64,000 nucleotides of DNA from contig CP110631.1 of NCBI GenBank assembly GCA_026210745.1, positions 1,054,001 through 1,118,000 of the forward strand. The letters are read 5' to 3'. This DNA comes from Exobasidium rhododendri. Lineage: Eukaryota; Basidiomycota; Exobasidiomycetes; Exobasidiales; Exobasidiaceae. This document shows, one piece after another, positions 1-12,000 of this stretch; within the stretch, counting starts at the first letter, position 1, and each line of letters opens with the position of its first letter. The notes beneath the pieces were generated by a model. The model had not been told where the DNA came from. It was given only the letters and a program-made list of their open reading frames with translations, and did no database searches. The position numbers and the translations under genes were made by a program.

Positions 1-1
1 A

Positions 2-1898
2 GACATCCTGCACAACCTAGAAGAATCTCTCGAATCTGCAAAGGACAAGGTAGCAGAGCTCCAAGGCGGTGCTCAAGGATGGCTGCACAAGGGACAAGTC
101 GTTGTTGATGGCATTGAATGTGAGGAGAAAATCGTTTCGTCAGGTTGAGGACAAAATGCTAAACGTCCCACCTTATACTTCTTAATTTATCTCAGATGAA
201 AAACTTATTCATCCTCACTTTCCCAAGCACGCACTTCGACTCTCCTCTAAAGCGTCGAAGGGTATGACAAGCTGTGATCCCGACGTGAAGTCCTACTCTG
301 GATACCTTGACATCGATTCTGACAAGCACTTGTGGTTTGCCTTTTTCGAGTCTCGTTCGCGCAAAGCAGCTGTCGACAAGACAAAGGAGCCAATCGTCAT
401 GTGGCTAAACGGAGGTCCTGGATGCTCTAGCACGACTGGATGGTGCGTTTCTTTCTGCTAAGCGTGGGGCTGCGATGACGACTGACATTTATCTTGCCAC
501 TTCAGGTTGATGGAGAAAATCGGACCATGTTCGATTGCAAGCAACGGCACCTCTGTGAAGTACAACGAACATAGTTGGACAAACGAAGCATCGGTCTTCT
601 TCTTGGACCAGCCCGTCAGTGTTGGCTATTCGTACACCGACGGCGATGATGTCAACAACACACCTCAAGGAGCTGAAGACGTATATGCCTTCTTGCAACT
701 CTTTTTTGCCCGCTTTGACGAGTATGCATCTTCACCCTTCTCCATCGCTGCCGAGTCTTACGGAGGTCGTGAGTGTAGCACAAGGATGGAGCAGTAAAAC
801 AAAGTCACATAACTGATTTAAAATTCATCCGCGACACCAGGCTACGCCCCTCTCTATGCCAGCAAAGTGTTCACCGAGAACAAGAAGATTGCAAGCCGAG
901 GTTCTGTGTCAAATGTCATGGCCCCCAAGACAATCAATTTGGACACCATCATGATCGGAAATGGCTTGACCGACCCCTTGATTCAATTCCCTTTGACTGC
1001 AAACTACCTCTGCGACGCTAAGTACGGACTCTTCAAGGAAGGCAGTGAAGAATGCTCTACGTTGGAGTCCAAGGCCAAGACTTGCTCAAATTTGATTTCA
1101 AATTGTTACAAGTACGACAGCCGCTTGACGTGCCTACCTGCCGCCTTGTACTGCTGGTCAGGTCTCTACTCTGATGCTCAGAAGAGTGGCCGAAACCTGT
1201 ACGACCTTCGTAAGAAGTGCGATCGGGATCCTGACGCTGACGGGCCACTTTGCTACCGGGACGAAACCTATGTCGAAAGCTATCTCAATCGACCTGAAAT
1301 CAAGGAGATGTTTGGCGTGCCGGAGAAGGTCAAATTCCAAGCTTGTAACATGAACGTCAATCAGGTGAGTCGACCCTTTCTTTTCTGCACTTCAATTGCT
1401 TCGCTTCTAACCTCGTACCTTTTTTTTTGTTCCGATGACTCGATTTCTAGGGCTTCATGTTCCAGGGTGATTCGATGCATGACAGCGCATTGGTCTTACC
1501 CGAAATGATCGAAGACGGTGTTCGCTTGCTAGTGTACGCAGGTGAATACGACGCAATGTGCAATTGGATGGGCAACGTCGGAGATGGATCGTGGCCTTTG
1601 CAACTGGACACTTCTTTCCAAGGAGAATTAGCCTCAGCCAACAAGACCAAATGGCTTGTCGACGGCAAAAAGGCTGGCTGGGTGCGCCAGTCCGGAAAGG
1701 GCGCTGGAAGCATAACACTCGTCAAAGTGGCCAATGCGGGACACATGGTGAGTCCAGCTGATACTCCTTTATTTGCGCTATGCATCCACCGTCTTACCCT
1801 TTCGTTACCCCTTTCTACCTTCCAAGGTTCCCTACGATCAACCAGTCGCTGCTTTAGCCATGGTCAACGCCTGGTTGGCAAACAAGTCGATTGCTTAG
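2..1898 (+). CDS. PRC1: Serine carboxypeptidase Y (peptidase S10), 5' end outside window
   Basis: Vacuolar serine carboxypeptidase that removes C-terminal residues from peptides. Six exons can be joined in frame: 2-143, 196-442, 506-768, 841-1364, 1451-1747 and 1827-1898. All S10 landmarks are present: the oxyanion-hole block [10 protein letters not shown], the nucleophile serine in AESYGGRYAPLY, the catalytic aspartate region [14 protein letters not shown], and the catalytic histidine in NAGHM just before the last intron. The [19 protein letters not shown] block is typical of the CPY subgroup. The visible first exon ([10 protein letters not shown]...) lies in the propeptide-like region, so the signal peptide and start are upstream of the window. 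The last exon adds the usual short C-terminal tail ending KSIA. The family is secure; orthology to yeast PRC1 is an inference from the motifs. Confidence 0.93.
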
Positions 1899-2239
1899 AT
1901 TTCATCCACGTTGTCTCCAGCCATTGTATTCCTTTTTCTGACTTGAATATTAATCTTACCGCCTTAGATGTTGCGCCAATCCATTACCATTTTAAGGAGA
2001 GGAGAAAGCCGCCGCCGCCATGTCTGGTCCACGTGTCTTTTCCTTTTTCCCTTCTTAGCCCGCATGAGCCTCCAATCTGACTGTCACTGGGCGCTTTTCC
2101 TTCCAAAGCTTTCCGTCCGCCACTACTCCATTTCTGGCATCGTCTCCCTCCCTTTCTTCCTGCGTCAAGATATAGCCATCGCTGTACTCTAGAACAACAG
2201 CTCCTGCAAGCTTTTCCTTTCTAACACATATTTTTCACA

Positions 2240-2908
2240 ATGCCTCGCTCAGGTGGAAGATCGGGTGGTGGTCGCTCTGCTCCTTCAGGATCTCGAGGCA
2301 GCCATTCCATGGCCAGTCACCCTAAACAACAGACCCAGCCAGCCAATGTCCCACACAACAATGGTCAACCACCGATGCAGCAACAACAGCAAGGTAGAGC
2401 ACCTGGTCTGTTTGGTCAGGTTAGTGTCAACATGCTTCTAGCACAGACATCTCTGCAGCGAGAATGAAAATGCCTCTTGCTGACACATTCCTTGTCACAG
2501 ATGGCCTCGACTGCTGCTGGTGTGGCAGTGGGAAGTTCGCTTGGACACGCAATGTCTGGGTTCTTTGGAGGTGGTGGATCAAGTGAGCCAGCCCCAGAGG
2601 CACAGTCGACAAACTCACCTGCCCAATGGAACGAGCAAGGCTTCAACAACAACAACAGCCAGTCCGGCTCTGTTTCTTGTGAAGTGCAAAGCAAGGGTGA
2701 GTCTGATTTATGTCGTCGTTGCGACGGCCCCGTTTGAAAGGGGAGAGGTTATGCAGAGCTGATGTATTCTTGAACGGCCTCACTGATCGTGTCTCGGTTG
2801 ATCGCAGACTTCCTTCGATGCCTTGATGCCACGAACAACAGCATGGATTCGTGCGCTTTTTACCTTGATCAGTTGAAAGCATGTCAAGCTCAGGCACGTA
2901 ATTACTAG
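2240..2908 (+). CDS. MIX17: Twin CX9C mitochondrial protein, CHCHD2/CHCHD10 (Mix17) type
   Basis: Small intermembrane-space protein of the Mia40-imported CHCH class; relatives act in mitochondrial organisation and respiratory-chain upkeep. Three exons: 2240-2419, 2501-2696 and 2808-2908. The N-terminus is basic and Gly/Ser/Arg-rich (MPRSGGRSGGGRS), like a presequence, followed by a Gln-rich stretch. Next comes the Gly/Ala hydrophobic segment typical of CHCHD2 (AAGVAVGSSLGHAMSGFFGG). The C-terminus has two CX9C pairs, the first spanning the exon 2/3 junction (CEVQSKDFLRC) and the second CAFYLDQLKAC. Splicing is needed to complete the first pair, which strongly supports the junction. About 158 residues, normal for the family. 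Confidence 0.9.
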
Positions 2909-3489
2909 AGAGCTTGTCACGTCCTCCCGAGTCACACAAGTATGAAAGCAAAACCAAAACCAAATGCGCTGCTCTCACGAACACTTCCCCCTCCTTTCAA
3001 TTGTATCTCGCCCCCCCCCCCAAATAACATCACCACTTTATCAACTGCACCGATCGCGTAAACGTCTGAGCGCGCCTTTCGGTGCTGAGACCAGACGAAA
3101 AAGAGGCACGATCCACCATGGCGAAAGAACAAGCATCTCATCCACTGAATTCCCTTTGCCCCAGCCTAGCGCGCTCCCTCCTGTGACAGAATGACTGCAG
3201 CGCTGCCTCTTCTTTATTTGGTGCTGATCGTTTTTGCTACTCAAGGCTATGGAAGACCTCGTTTGGCTGCACGGTAATGTGCAGACAGAGTTCGCGGTCG
3301 ATGACGACCCGTTGAATATCGCGCGGACATTCAAATCGTATCTGTTTCCTATATCTATCGCGCTAAAAGTCTCAAGTGGAGCACCACCACGTTTGTCGAT
3401 CAGATGCGCCGATCACACCTTTCCGACGTCTTTACTACTCTTTGCACTACACCGCTACCATTGCACCAACGACACACTTTCTCCTCCCA

Positions 3490-5565
3490 ATGCCCTCTGC
3501 GAAGCTCAAAGATGAGACAAAGGGTGCTGGGTTTGGCATAGCGTATAAGATCATGCGATTGGTAGGGGAACGCTGTGCTGCCCATTTCTTCCGAGATGTA
3601 CTGGTGATGGGAGGTCAAGATGTGCCGAAGACAGGCCCCATCATCGTTTGTTGCACTCATTTCAGCACGATCATGGATGTTGCCATCATTTCAGCAAAGC
3701 TTCCCCACCGAAGACCGATTCACTACTGGGCAAAGCGAGGACTGTACAAGAGGCAGCCCTTTCGATGGATACTGGAGAACTCCGGCAACATTCAGGTAGA
3801 CCGAAAGACGAAGAACAACCAGGACTTGTTTGCCGGCACTTTCAGGGCAATGGAAGCCGGCGAGGCCATCGGCTTGTTCCCAGAAGGGGGATCGTTCACC
3901 GAGCATCGATTGCACAGTATGAAAGCCGGAGCGGCTTGGGCAGCCCTGGAGTATGCCAAGCACCTCGTCGATGAAGGAGCGGATGATCCGACTCGAACGA
4001 AGCTTCTAATCGTGCCCGCCTCTATCAACTACACCGACAAGAGTCGGTTTCGAGGCAGGGCCTTGTTCAAATTCGGGCCTGCATTTTCAGTAGACCAGTA
4101 CACCGAAGAATTCTTGTCAGACGACGTCGTTACACCGCAGCTTCCCTCGAAGGAATTCCCATTCCATCAACTCGTCAACAGTCACCTGGTCAACAGTCTC
4201 CCACCGACGCCAGGTCCTAGCACAATCCTTCCTGGTGGCAATGAAGGACCTCACCCGGAGAGCAGAGTCCGTTTGGGACTTGAGTTGGGCACGCCTACCA
4301 AAAGCGATGGACCTATTCTTACACAGGCTCATCTCAATGGAATTTCTACTGCTACCACCGCTATCAGCAGCTCCTCCTCTCAAAAAGCGACTGCCCCTCT
4401 TTCTTCGGCTCGTACGGCAGTAGCAAGACTGACTGATCGAATCGGAGCTGAGATATACAAGATGACGATTGACGCCCCCGATTGGAAGACTTGGCATTCA
4501 ATCAAGATGGCCAGAGAGATTATCTGGAGTCGAGGGGGTGACCTGCCTTTGGAGAATCTTGTCTCGATCTCGAATGCTCTCGTCGCCGTCCTCAATGCGC
4601 CTCTACCAGAAGCACAGCGAGCAAATGAAGCACTGTGCCTTCTTCAAGGACTCGTCGTTGCCTCTGCCACCGATGTCTTTACCCTCAATGTACTGCAGCA
4701 GCAATTTCCAGCACAGGCAAAGGCAGCGCTCCCAACCGACTCAGCTTTCGTCGCCATACCTTGTCGAGCGGAAGCTCAGGCGGCACTTCCTTCCGCGCCT
4801 GCTAGCGCTGCTTTCCTCTTCTCTCAAGTCGTTTTCCTTGCCATACGCATTCCCTATGTCGCTCCGCTTGCGATAGTCTACATGCCAGCCTACGCAGTCG
4901 GCTGGGGATTGAGTCTACGCTATGCCAGTCATGAAGAAGAAAGTATGGCAAGTGCAAAGAGCCTTTGCGCCTTTGTCGTTGCCGTCCTTACCCACGGACT
5001 TTTGATCTTTGTCATTGCCGGACTGTGCCTCTTCACTCCGCCTGGTTGGATACTCGGGATAGCCATCAGCTTTGCGATTGAAAAGATGCACATCTACCTG
5101 CTGGACGAGACGTACGATCGCATTAAACTTCTCGTGGCCTCCTTCCGATTGTCTTCTGCCTCTTTGTTTGGCAATTTCGGTCAAGTGCAATATGCGGCGG
5201 AAGACAGAGTGACAAACATTGCTGTCGATATCGTCAAGAGCATGCCTGCCATCCAGTACACCTTCATCAAGGCGCTGCGAGCCGAGCCTGTAGGTGACGG
5301 AAGTATCAAGCCAGATTCAACGATAGCGACAGGATGGAATCGACCTTTTTGCTCCCAGTTCATGGGCGCAACGATTCAAGCACACTCCAATGCTCAGTCT
5401 GCTCTCAATGAGCTTTTCAAGGTTCTGGAAAAACGTGAAAGCGAGACGAAGAAACAATCTACCGACGAGACCAAGCAGAACGTCTATACACAGTGTAGCT
5501 ATCTTCGCAGTCAAATGGCAATGAAGAGTAGCGGTAGGAGAAGGAAAAAATCGAAAGTAGACTAG
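3490..5565 (+). CDS. Glycerol-3-phosphate / DHAP O-acyltransferase (Sct1/Gpt2 type)
   Basis: ER-membrane acyltransferase for the first step of glycerolipid synthesis, transferring an acyl group to glycerol-3-phosphate or dihydroxyacetone phosphate. Single exon, about 691 residues from the ATG at 3490. An in-frame ATG at 3376 would add 38 unconserved residues, so I prefer the later start. The PlsC domain occupies roughly residues 30-230: the acidic/His block is CTHFSTIMD (the fungal H-x5-D spacing), then RGLYKRQPFRWILENSG and the FPEGGSF glycerol-phosphate-binding block. Two hydrophobic segments near residues 435-475 and 490-530 fit the C-terminal membrane region of fungal GPATs. The tail is Lys/Arg-rich (GRRRKKSK). 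Whether it matches SCT1 or GPT2 cannot be decided here. Confidence 0.9.
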   Translation: MPSAKLKDETKGAGFGIAYKIMRLVGERCAAHFFRDVLVMGGQDVPKTGPIIVCCTHFSTIMDVAIISAKLPHRRPIHYWAKRGLYKRQPFRWILENSGNIQVDRKTKNNQDLFAGTFRAMEAGEAIGLFPEGGSFTEHRLHSMKAGAAWAALEYAKHLVDEGADDPTRTKLLIVPASINYTDKSRFRGRALFKFGPAFSVDQYTEEFLSDDVVTPQLPSKEFPFHQLVNSHLVNSLPPTPGPSTILPGGNEGPHPESRVRLGLELGTPTKSDGPILTQAHLNGISTATTAISSSSSQKATAPLSSARTAVARLTDRIGAEIYKMTIDAPDWKTWHSIKMAREIIWSRGGDLPLENLVSISNALVAVLNAPLPEAQRANEALCLLQGLVVASATDVFTLNVLQQQFPAQAKAALPTDSAFVAIPCRAEAQAALPSAPASAAFLFSQVVFLAIRIPYVAPLAIVYMPAYAVGWGLSLRYASHEEESMASAKSLCAFVVAVLTHGLLIFVIAGLCLFTPPGWILGIAISFAIEKMHIYLLDETYDRIKLLVASFRLSSASLFGNFGQVQYAAEDRVTNIAVDIVKSMPAIQYTFIKALRAEPVGDGSIKPDSTIATGWNRPFCSQFMGATIQAHSNAQSALNELFKVLEKRESETKKQSTDETKQNVYTQCSYLRSQMAMKSSGRRRKKSKVD

Positions 5566-6205
5566 GAACCGGGAAAACAAATGCTATACCCCCCTCCCCT
5601 TTGGATCCGAGTCTTTCTCAATCAATCCTATCTTGTACATCAAAGTGTTTCGTCCAACGAAAGAAGAATGTGGTAGAATGGATAAGAGTATAGATGATGT
5701 TCCTTAGTACCCTGCACTGTCGATTGGCTGGGATTGAGAGACACTTGGCAAGCGTTTGCCTTTATCGTGTTGACGTCAGGTACAGTATTTTCTTAGCGGC
5801 CGTTTGTGGCGCGCGTCTTGAGGCAGGGTTCAATGCTGCTGCTGCCTTGCCCGATCTGACGAAGTGCGCGGCAGATACAGATGAATCATGTGCGGTACAG
5901 TGACTTTCTTGAGATACAAAGAGTACTTGCTCCTAAAATAACAATTTTGTATCTGCGTGGAGAAGCAATAAGGAGGATCTGAAAGGGGAAGAGAGGAAAT
6001 AAGACTAAAACTTTGAAACCCCGCAAAAAAAAGGTGCACAGACTGGAAGTGAGCAAAGGAAAGCAAGAATTGCTATGAGTATCTTTTGAAAGGGGGGAAC
6101 AGCGATAGAGGCCAGCGACGGTGTTCCTACCAACCAGAAAGTGTTGCCTTCCTGTGACCACTCTTTCACCTCCTCCTCCCCCCTTAAATCTCCTCCACAA
6201 TCAAA
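5566..6205. other. Intergenic region, no gene seen
   Basis: Presumed 3' UTR of the acyltransferase followed by the promoter of the next gene. Just before the next ATG it is pyrimidine-rich (runs of CTCCTCC then CCCCCTT), as often seen upstream of basidiomycete starts. No convincing coding frame on either strand. Confidence 0.5.
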
Positions 6206-6574
6206 ATGGGACTCTTCGGAAAGGAAACGGAAGCTTTACCGCCTCACTCGTCTTCCGATGTGCAACACCGACACATCTTGCCGGAAGGCAAACCGAGAGG
6301 GATCGCGACTGAGAATGGATTGTCCTTCAAAGAGGCCGGGGTGCAGGAATCGGCATATAAGAAAGAAGAGTATGATCCAGAACAGATCTGGGAGGAAGCC
6401 AAGAGAGGAAGAAATCGAGAGACTTGGGGAAGTGTCTCGAGTGGAAGCACCTCATCCGGTGGTACTACCGACTCTTCCGTATCCTCTGGACCTGCCTCTT
6501 CGGGTCCGAGTTTGATGTCCAAAGTAGTGAGTGCGGGAGTGATGTACGCAAGGAGGGGGGAGATTCGACATTGA
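6206..6574 (+). CDS. Small hydrophilic protein of unknown function (122 aa)
   Basis: I do not recognise this protein. Single exon starting at an ATG in good context (TCAAAATGGG). It begins MGLFGKE, so a glycine follows the initiator Met and N-myristoylation is possible but unproven. Residues 1-75 are charged and look ordered in part (EEYDPEQIWEEAKRGRNRETWG). Residues 76-105 are almost entirely Ser/Gly/Thr, probably disordered, and the end is basic (ARRGEIRH). No signal peptide or membrane segment. The pyrimidine-rich leader and protein-like N-terminal half argue for a real gene; lack of a known family keeps confidence moderate. Confidence 0.55.
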   Translation: MGLFGKETEALPPHSSSDVQHRHILPEGKPRGIATENGLSFKEAGVQESAYKKEEYDPEQIWEEAKRGRNRETWGSVSSGSTSSGGTTDSSVSSGPASSGPSLMSKVVSAGVMYARRGEIRH

Positions 6575-6695
6575 TCAGGGTAGTCCCCCCCTCTCTCTCT
6601 CTACACAGAAAAAGGAACTCAAGAAGCCCTTGCTTGCTTGAATGCTTTGTATGAGTAAGGAACGGGCAAGTGAAAATTGTATGATACAGATGGTT

Positions 6696-8617
6696 TCAAG
6701 CAGAGAAGACTACAACTCTGCCTTCGTATGCTCCTAGTCCTTCGGTGTGGCTTGAAATGTGTCTAGTCGACACGGTCTTTTGCAGCATGCATGCTTCTAG
6801 ACCAGGCGGCAACGTGACTGGATGGTCATCAGTGCTGAAATTGAGCAAGACTAGCGCCTTTTGTCCCGATGTTGCTGTCTTGACAAAGCTGAAGACGCTC
6901 TCGTTGCAGGGCTCGTGCAGATCGAAGTCGCCGTAGGTGAACAGATCCATGTGCTCCTTTCGCAAAGCAATCATCCTCTGCCAGAAATGAAAGACGCTGT
7001 CTGGATCGTCTAGTTGCTGTGCCGCATTGATGCGCTTGTAGTTCTCATTCACTCTCATCCATGGCGTGGAAGTGGAGAAGCCGGCATGCTCCTCATCACT
7101 CCACTGCATCGGTGTTCTCGCATTGTCTCTAGCCACCCGGTTGATGTTTGGCCATAGTTGCTTCTTGATCCTCTCCTCACTCACTCCTTCGGCCCGGATC
7201 TTTCGGAGGTAGTTGATCGTATTCACATCTAGGTAGTCTGATTCTGGCCAGTCGAGGGGGATGTTGGTCATGCCTAACTCCTGACCTTGAAATACGAATG
7301 GGGTGCCGCTCTGGCACAGTACATACATTGCCATCATCTTTGCCGACTCGCGCTGATGTGGAAGAGAATCATCTGCAAATCGAGACACACTCCTGCCTTG
7401 ATCGTGGTTCTCAATAAAGGAGGTCGTCCATGAGTCGCTGTGACCTGACATCATCTTTTGCCATTTCGAGGTCAGACCCTTCAGTTGGCCAAGCTTGTAC
7501 GGCACAGCGGTGAACTTGTCAGTTGCCTTTCGCCCCAGATCGACTCCGTCGAATTGGAACACCATGGACAGCTCTTCACGAGCTAGGCTGACGTATTCCT
7601 CGACCTTGCTCACGTCGCAAGTGTGCGGCAGTTCTCCTACCGTCATTGCATCGTACTGCTTGAATATCTGGCCCATCTCTTTGAGGTACGTGTGGATGTC
7701 AGGCCCGTTGCAATAGAGATCGCTGGCAGGCTGGATGAAGGAATGACGATCAAGGATGGCGGCGTCAGGAAAATTCATCGGTTTGGACAGCATGTTGATC
7801 GTGTCGCACCGGAAGCCATCAAGCCCCCTGTCCAGCCAAAACTTGATGGCTGAATGATATATAGTCTTGCGGCAGTCTTCGCTAGTCCAATTCAGATCTG
7901 GCTGCTCTATACAATATAGGTGTAAATAGTACTCTTCCCTCGTCTCATCCCATGTCCAGGCGCTCTGTGAGAAGTTGCTTGACCAGTTGCTGTTATGCAA
8001 TTAGTAACTGCGTGTCAGCATCCTTCTTTCCGGTACGAGGAACGGTCTATACTCACTTTGGTGGCATTCTCTTTCCGCTCTCGTCGTGCTTGGCCGGCCG
8101 CCAGATATACCAATCACTTTTCGGATTATGACGAGAGCTTCTACTCTCCTTGAACCAAGCATGCTGGTCGCTAGTATGATTGACGACAAGATCGAAAAGA
8201 CATCGCAGACCACGATCATGGCATTCTTTGATCAGTTGTTCTGCGTCGGCCAACGTACCAAACATGGGGTTGATGGCATTGTAGTCACTGATGTCGTACC
8301 CCTCGTCGATCATCGGAGACGCATAGTGAGGAGAGAGCCATATCGTGTTTGCGCCGAGTGACTTGATGTAATCCAACTTGGAGATGAGGCCCGGAATGTC
8401 ACCAGTCGCTGTCCCTCTTCCACTGTAGAATGATTTAGGCCAGACCTGTAAAGTCAACGAGATGAGACAAAGAGCAAAGATTCTACGTTCAGTCTAGCGA
8501 AGCAAAGATGGCGAATTTTTCCCTCCTTCTGTGACACATTCACCGCTGCCTACCGTTGTCGCGACCTACCTGGTAAACGATAGCCTCATGCCACCAACGA
8601 CGTGCTCTGGCAGTCAT
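6696..8617 (-). CDS. Cytosolic alpha-glucosidase / oligo-1,6-glucosidase (GH13, maltase type)
   Basis: Hydrolyses maltose, isomaltose or similar alpha-glucosides inside the cell. Three exons on the minus strand: 8617-8570, 8445-8057 and 7989-6696, giving about 576 residues, the usual length of fungal maltases. Exon 1 encodes only MTARARRWWHEAIVYQ, joining to VWPKSFYSGRG to restore the typical GH13 beginning. The catalytic regions are present: DLVVNHTSDQH (region I), GFRCDTINMLSK with the nucleophile Asp (region II), TVGELPHTCD with the acid/base Glu (region III) and SFIENHDQGRSVSRF (region IV). No signal peptide, consistent with the cytosolic MAL/IMA group. No MAL-type transporter or regulator is adjacent, so substrate preference remains open. 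Confidence 0.92.
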
Positions 8618-9030
8618 GGGATTGGTATACTGATGTATAGAATTGCAAATCCCAATCGGGTGTGAAAATAACTCATCTAAGGAGTAGTGAGAAAGGGAGC
8701 CCGAGCGGGAATGGAAAGGGCGAAGAGAGATCACTAAAGGGCTACCTACAGTATGAACATTATCAAGATTTTTAAGGTTTTTTCTTCAGTTTCCCCGGGG
8801 AAGTGTGCTCGATGGTGCTGTGCATACCCGTGGCTGGACCAAGCGTAGTTCCAGAATGTTCGACGTTATCACTACTTACCATCAAGGGAGTGCTGAAACT
8901 CGATACTGGTTGTAACATACGATTGAACAGGCGTGTCAAGCTACAATTAGGGCACAGCGATCGCCGCGTCTAGGATGTGCATGAGCAGGAAACGAAGCAA
9001 AAGGCGGGACAAAAGACAAGAGAGCAGCAG
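8618..9030. other. Promoter of the alpha-glucosidase gene and 3' flank of REV3
   Basis: No coding frame I would support. Contains short T-rich stretches around 8768-8785 and presumably the glucosidase promoter. No individual regulatory site could be assigned with confidence. Confidence 0.4.
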
Positions 9031-12000
9031 CTACCATTCTAGCGAGTTCCACTTGGAGAGCAAATGCACTTGCGCGTGTAATTCCTCCTCTGTCTTGAAC
9101 TTCTCGTAAAGGATAGGGCAGTCGATGTTGACACACGGTGTGATCTCCGACTGTACCTCCGAATGGGAACAGGTCGAGCATATGCGATCAATGGCATGCA
9201 TCTTGCTTTGATGACCCTGCTGGCTTTTCTCCAACTGAAACGTCGTGGAAGGTCGAGACGACTTGCAATCAATGCAGATGTCTTGGTCAGAGGTGCGACG
9301 ACAAACGAGGCAGACTTCTGTTCGGTAGTGATCCAACAGCCTTTCTTTGCCCGTACGAGCATGGGTGGTGCCGCCGTTGTGGCTTTCGTTTGAGGAAATC
9401 TGCCTTGCTTGCATGAGAAAGGCGAGTGAGTGCATAGAACTGTTCGTCTTGGGCATCTCTCGAAACCAGCTTTCGACGTCAGCTCCCAGCAGATTGAAGA
9501 TTCTCGTCAGAGGAGGTATCAGCCCTCTAGTGATGTAATAGGTTGCGTTGATGGTCAGTCTAGAATCCTGCAGCATCACCAGCGGATCTCTAGCCAAGTC
9601 GACCAGTCGAGCTTTGACAGGACCCTGCGAGATGATGTAAGCTATCCGATCGCCATACTGCGCTTCGTTACGCTTGTCGAGTAACATTTTTTTGGCGGCC
9701 AAAGCTGCTCCAGGCGGGGGCACACCGTTTTCGCTGTAGAAACCCAGTTTCACCTCCTTTGCAAACATGAAATCTTGCATGAGAATGTTACCATGGAGAA
9801 TCTTCAGCCACTGCCGTTGACAATACGATTTCACAAGCGAAAGATCAGATGTGCGAAACAGAATCCGTATGCACGCCTCGACCATTCTTTGTTGAGCAGG
9901 AAAGCCATCCCTTCGCACTGTCTCGATGCCCTTTGCATTGAAGACGGGAATTTCGTCGCTCGGTGTTTCATACATGTAACCGACATACCGCTTCTTCGCC
10001 ATGAGCACACTAGGGAGATACACCTTTTCGAACTTGAGTTTGACTGGCTTCGGATTCCTCGCCGTTACCGCATCAGCAATCTCACTCCCGATGGTGAAAG
10101 CTTCGTCTTTTGATCGATTCTCCAGGTAGATGAAAAGACTGTCCGTGTCACCATAGACTACTTGTGCACCCCACCGAGGTACAGAGTGAATCAGTTCAAT
10201 CGCCTTTTCCAGCGTTTCTCGACCATAGCGGACAATGCTATCAGCAATCTCTACGCATGGCATTCGACCGGAGAAAGAAGCACTCGTGTACCCATACGTG
10301 ACATTTGCAAGCAACTTGATACTCAGCTGCCTAGCATTCTGCAGTCGCAAGAAGGACTTGTCGTTCTTCCTGCCCTTTGTACTTGCCTTGATCATGACTC
10401 GAGTATCTAACAGCTCGATCAGCATCTTTGAAAGCAACGACTTCCGGACTTTGGACTTGACATAGAGCAAGCCATTGGGTGCGACGAAGCTATCCTTTTC
10501 CAACAACGTCAACAGACCACGAGGTAGCTCGTTGGTGGAAAAGCCAAGCTTCCAAGTGTCGCGGAACTTACTGATCCTTCCTAGGCAGGTACTGTAGCAG
10601 ATGTTGTAAGCGATCATGATACTAGGATAGAGAGACTGGAAATCGAGGACCAAGACGGGACCCTTGTAGAACGCACTGAGCGGCTCCATGACCAATGGCA
10701 GATCCTCGGCAGCATTTTGACTACCTACTTGCTGTTGACTCGGGGAGGGTAGGACGAAGCTTTCCGGTTTCGAAATCCGGAACATGACGCTTTCTACTTT
10801 GAATTGCGATCCCCGATATATGACAGAATAGAAGTCTATGCCGTATATGCGAGCAAACTCTGCTGTTCGGAAGACCAATTCAGAGACTTCAATCATCTCC
10901 AAGTTCATCTCCACCCGGTCTACCCAGTATTTCAGAGCACGAGCGACAAGACGAGGCACGCCGCTTTGATACCAACCAGTCAACACCTCCCAATCGAATT
11001 TGGCCACCCTCTTCCTCAACAGATGGAAGACGACATTCTCAAATGAGTATCGATTCAAGGCCAGCTCACTCCTCATGAGCCTCCACAGATTGAGCGTATG
11101 TCTTCCACTGAGTCGAATCGAAGAGAAGCGGGTTGCGCCGTACGTGTCGTTCCTACTGCCAGTGTTGTGGGCGTTCACTCTTCCCAGTTCACTGATCAAG
11201 TCAAAGTCGTATTCATGCAGAGCTCTCTCGAAGATGTATCCCCACGACGATGATTGTATCTCGTAGCCAACGACGATTTCAGGATCAAATGCTCGCACCA
11301 AGTCGATCAGATCATTAAACATTTCCAGCTCAGAGGAAGCGACGTCGACCGCTAGATGGGCTAAGCCAAGTCTTGTAGAATCGACACCCTCTTGCTGAAG
11401 GAGAATGAGACCTGTCCGAAGTCCACTTCTACTGCCTGTATCTTCCAGATTCTCGTCCTCATGCTGAAAGGAGTAAGCTATGGCCTGGACAGCATCCTTG
11501 GCAGGGTCAGGAAACAGCTTGCCCCTCGTGCAAGTCATGATCTCGACGGCGAGAATGGTCATGTGCTGCTTACCTCGATTCACCAACGTGGAAGTCGTCT
11601 GCCTTTGACTCAGCTTGAAGCCAAAGCTCGCTGGCTCAGTGACACTTGGCCGAGGAGTCAAGAACCGCTTTCTACGGGCTTTTGATCTCTTTTGGGAAAG
11701 TTGCTGATCAGATGAGAGCCAAGCTTCTACGTCTAGTCTAGATGGAGGAGGTGGACCATACTCCCATCTTCGTATTCCCTTGAAACGCCTCTCCTCGTTG
11801 ACAGAGACTGCTAGACCGCTTTCGAAGTCTGGCAGATACGAGAGAGCAAGAGAGGAAAAGGTAAAGTAGCGACCGGCATACTCTCGTGCCTTGGGAACGT
11901 CTGCTGGATTGCTATACCACGGGTCACAATACTCCACAATCGGCAGACCAAAGTAAGAAAAGGACTGATTCAGCTCCGATGAGGAGGGGGCAGCAGTCTT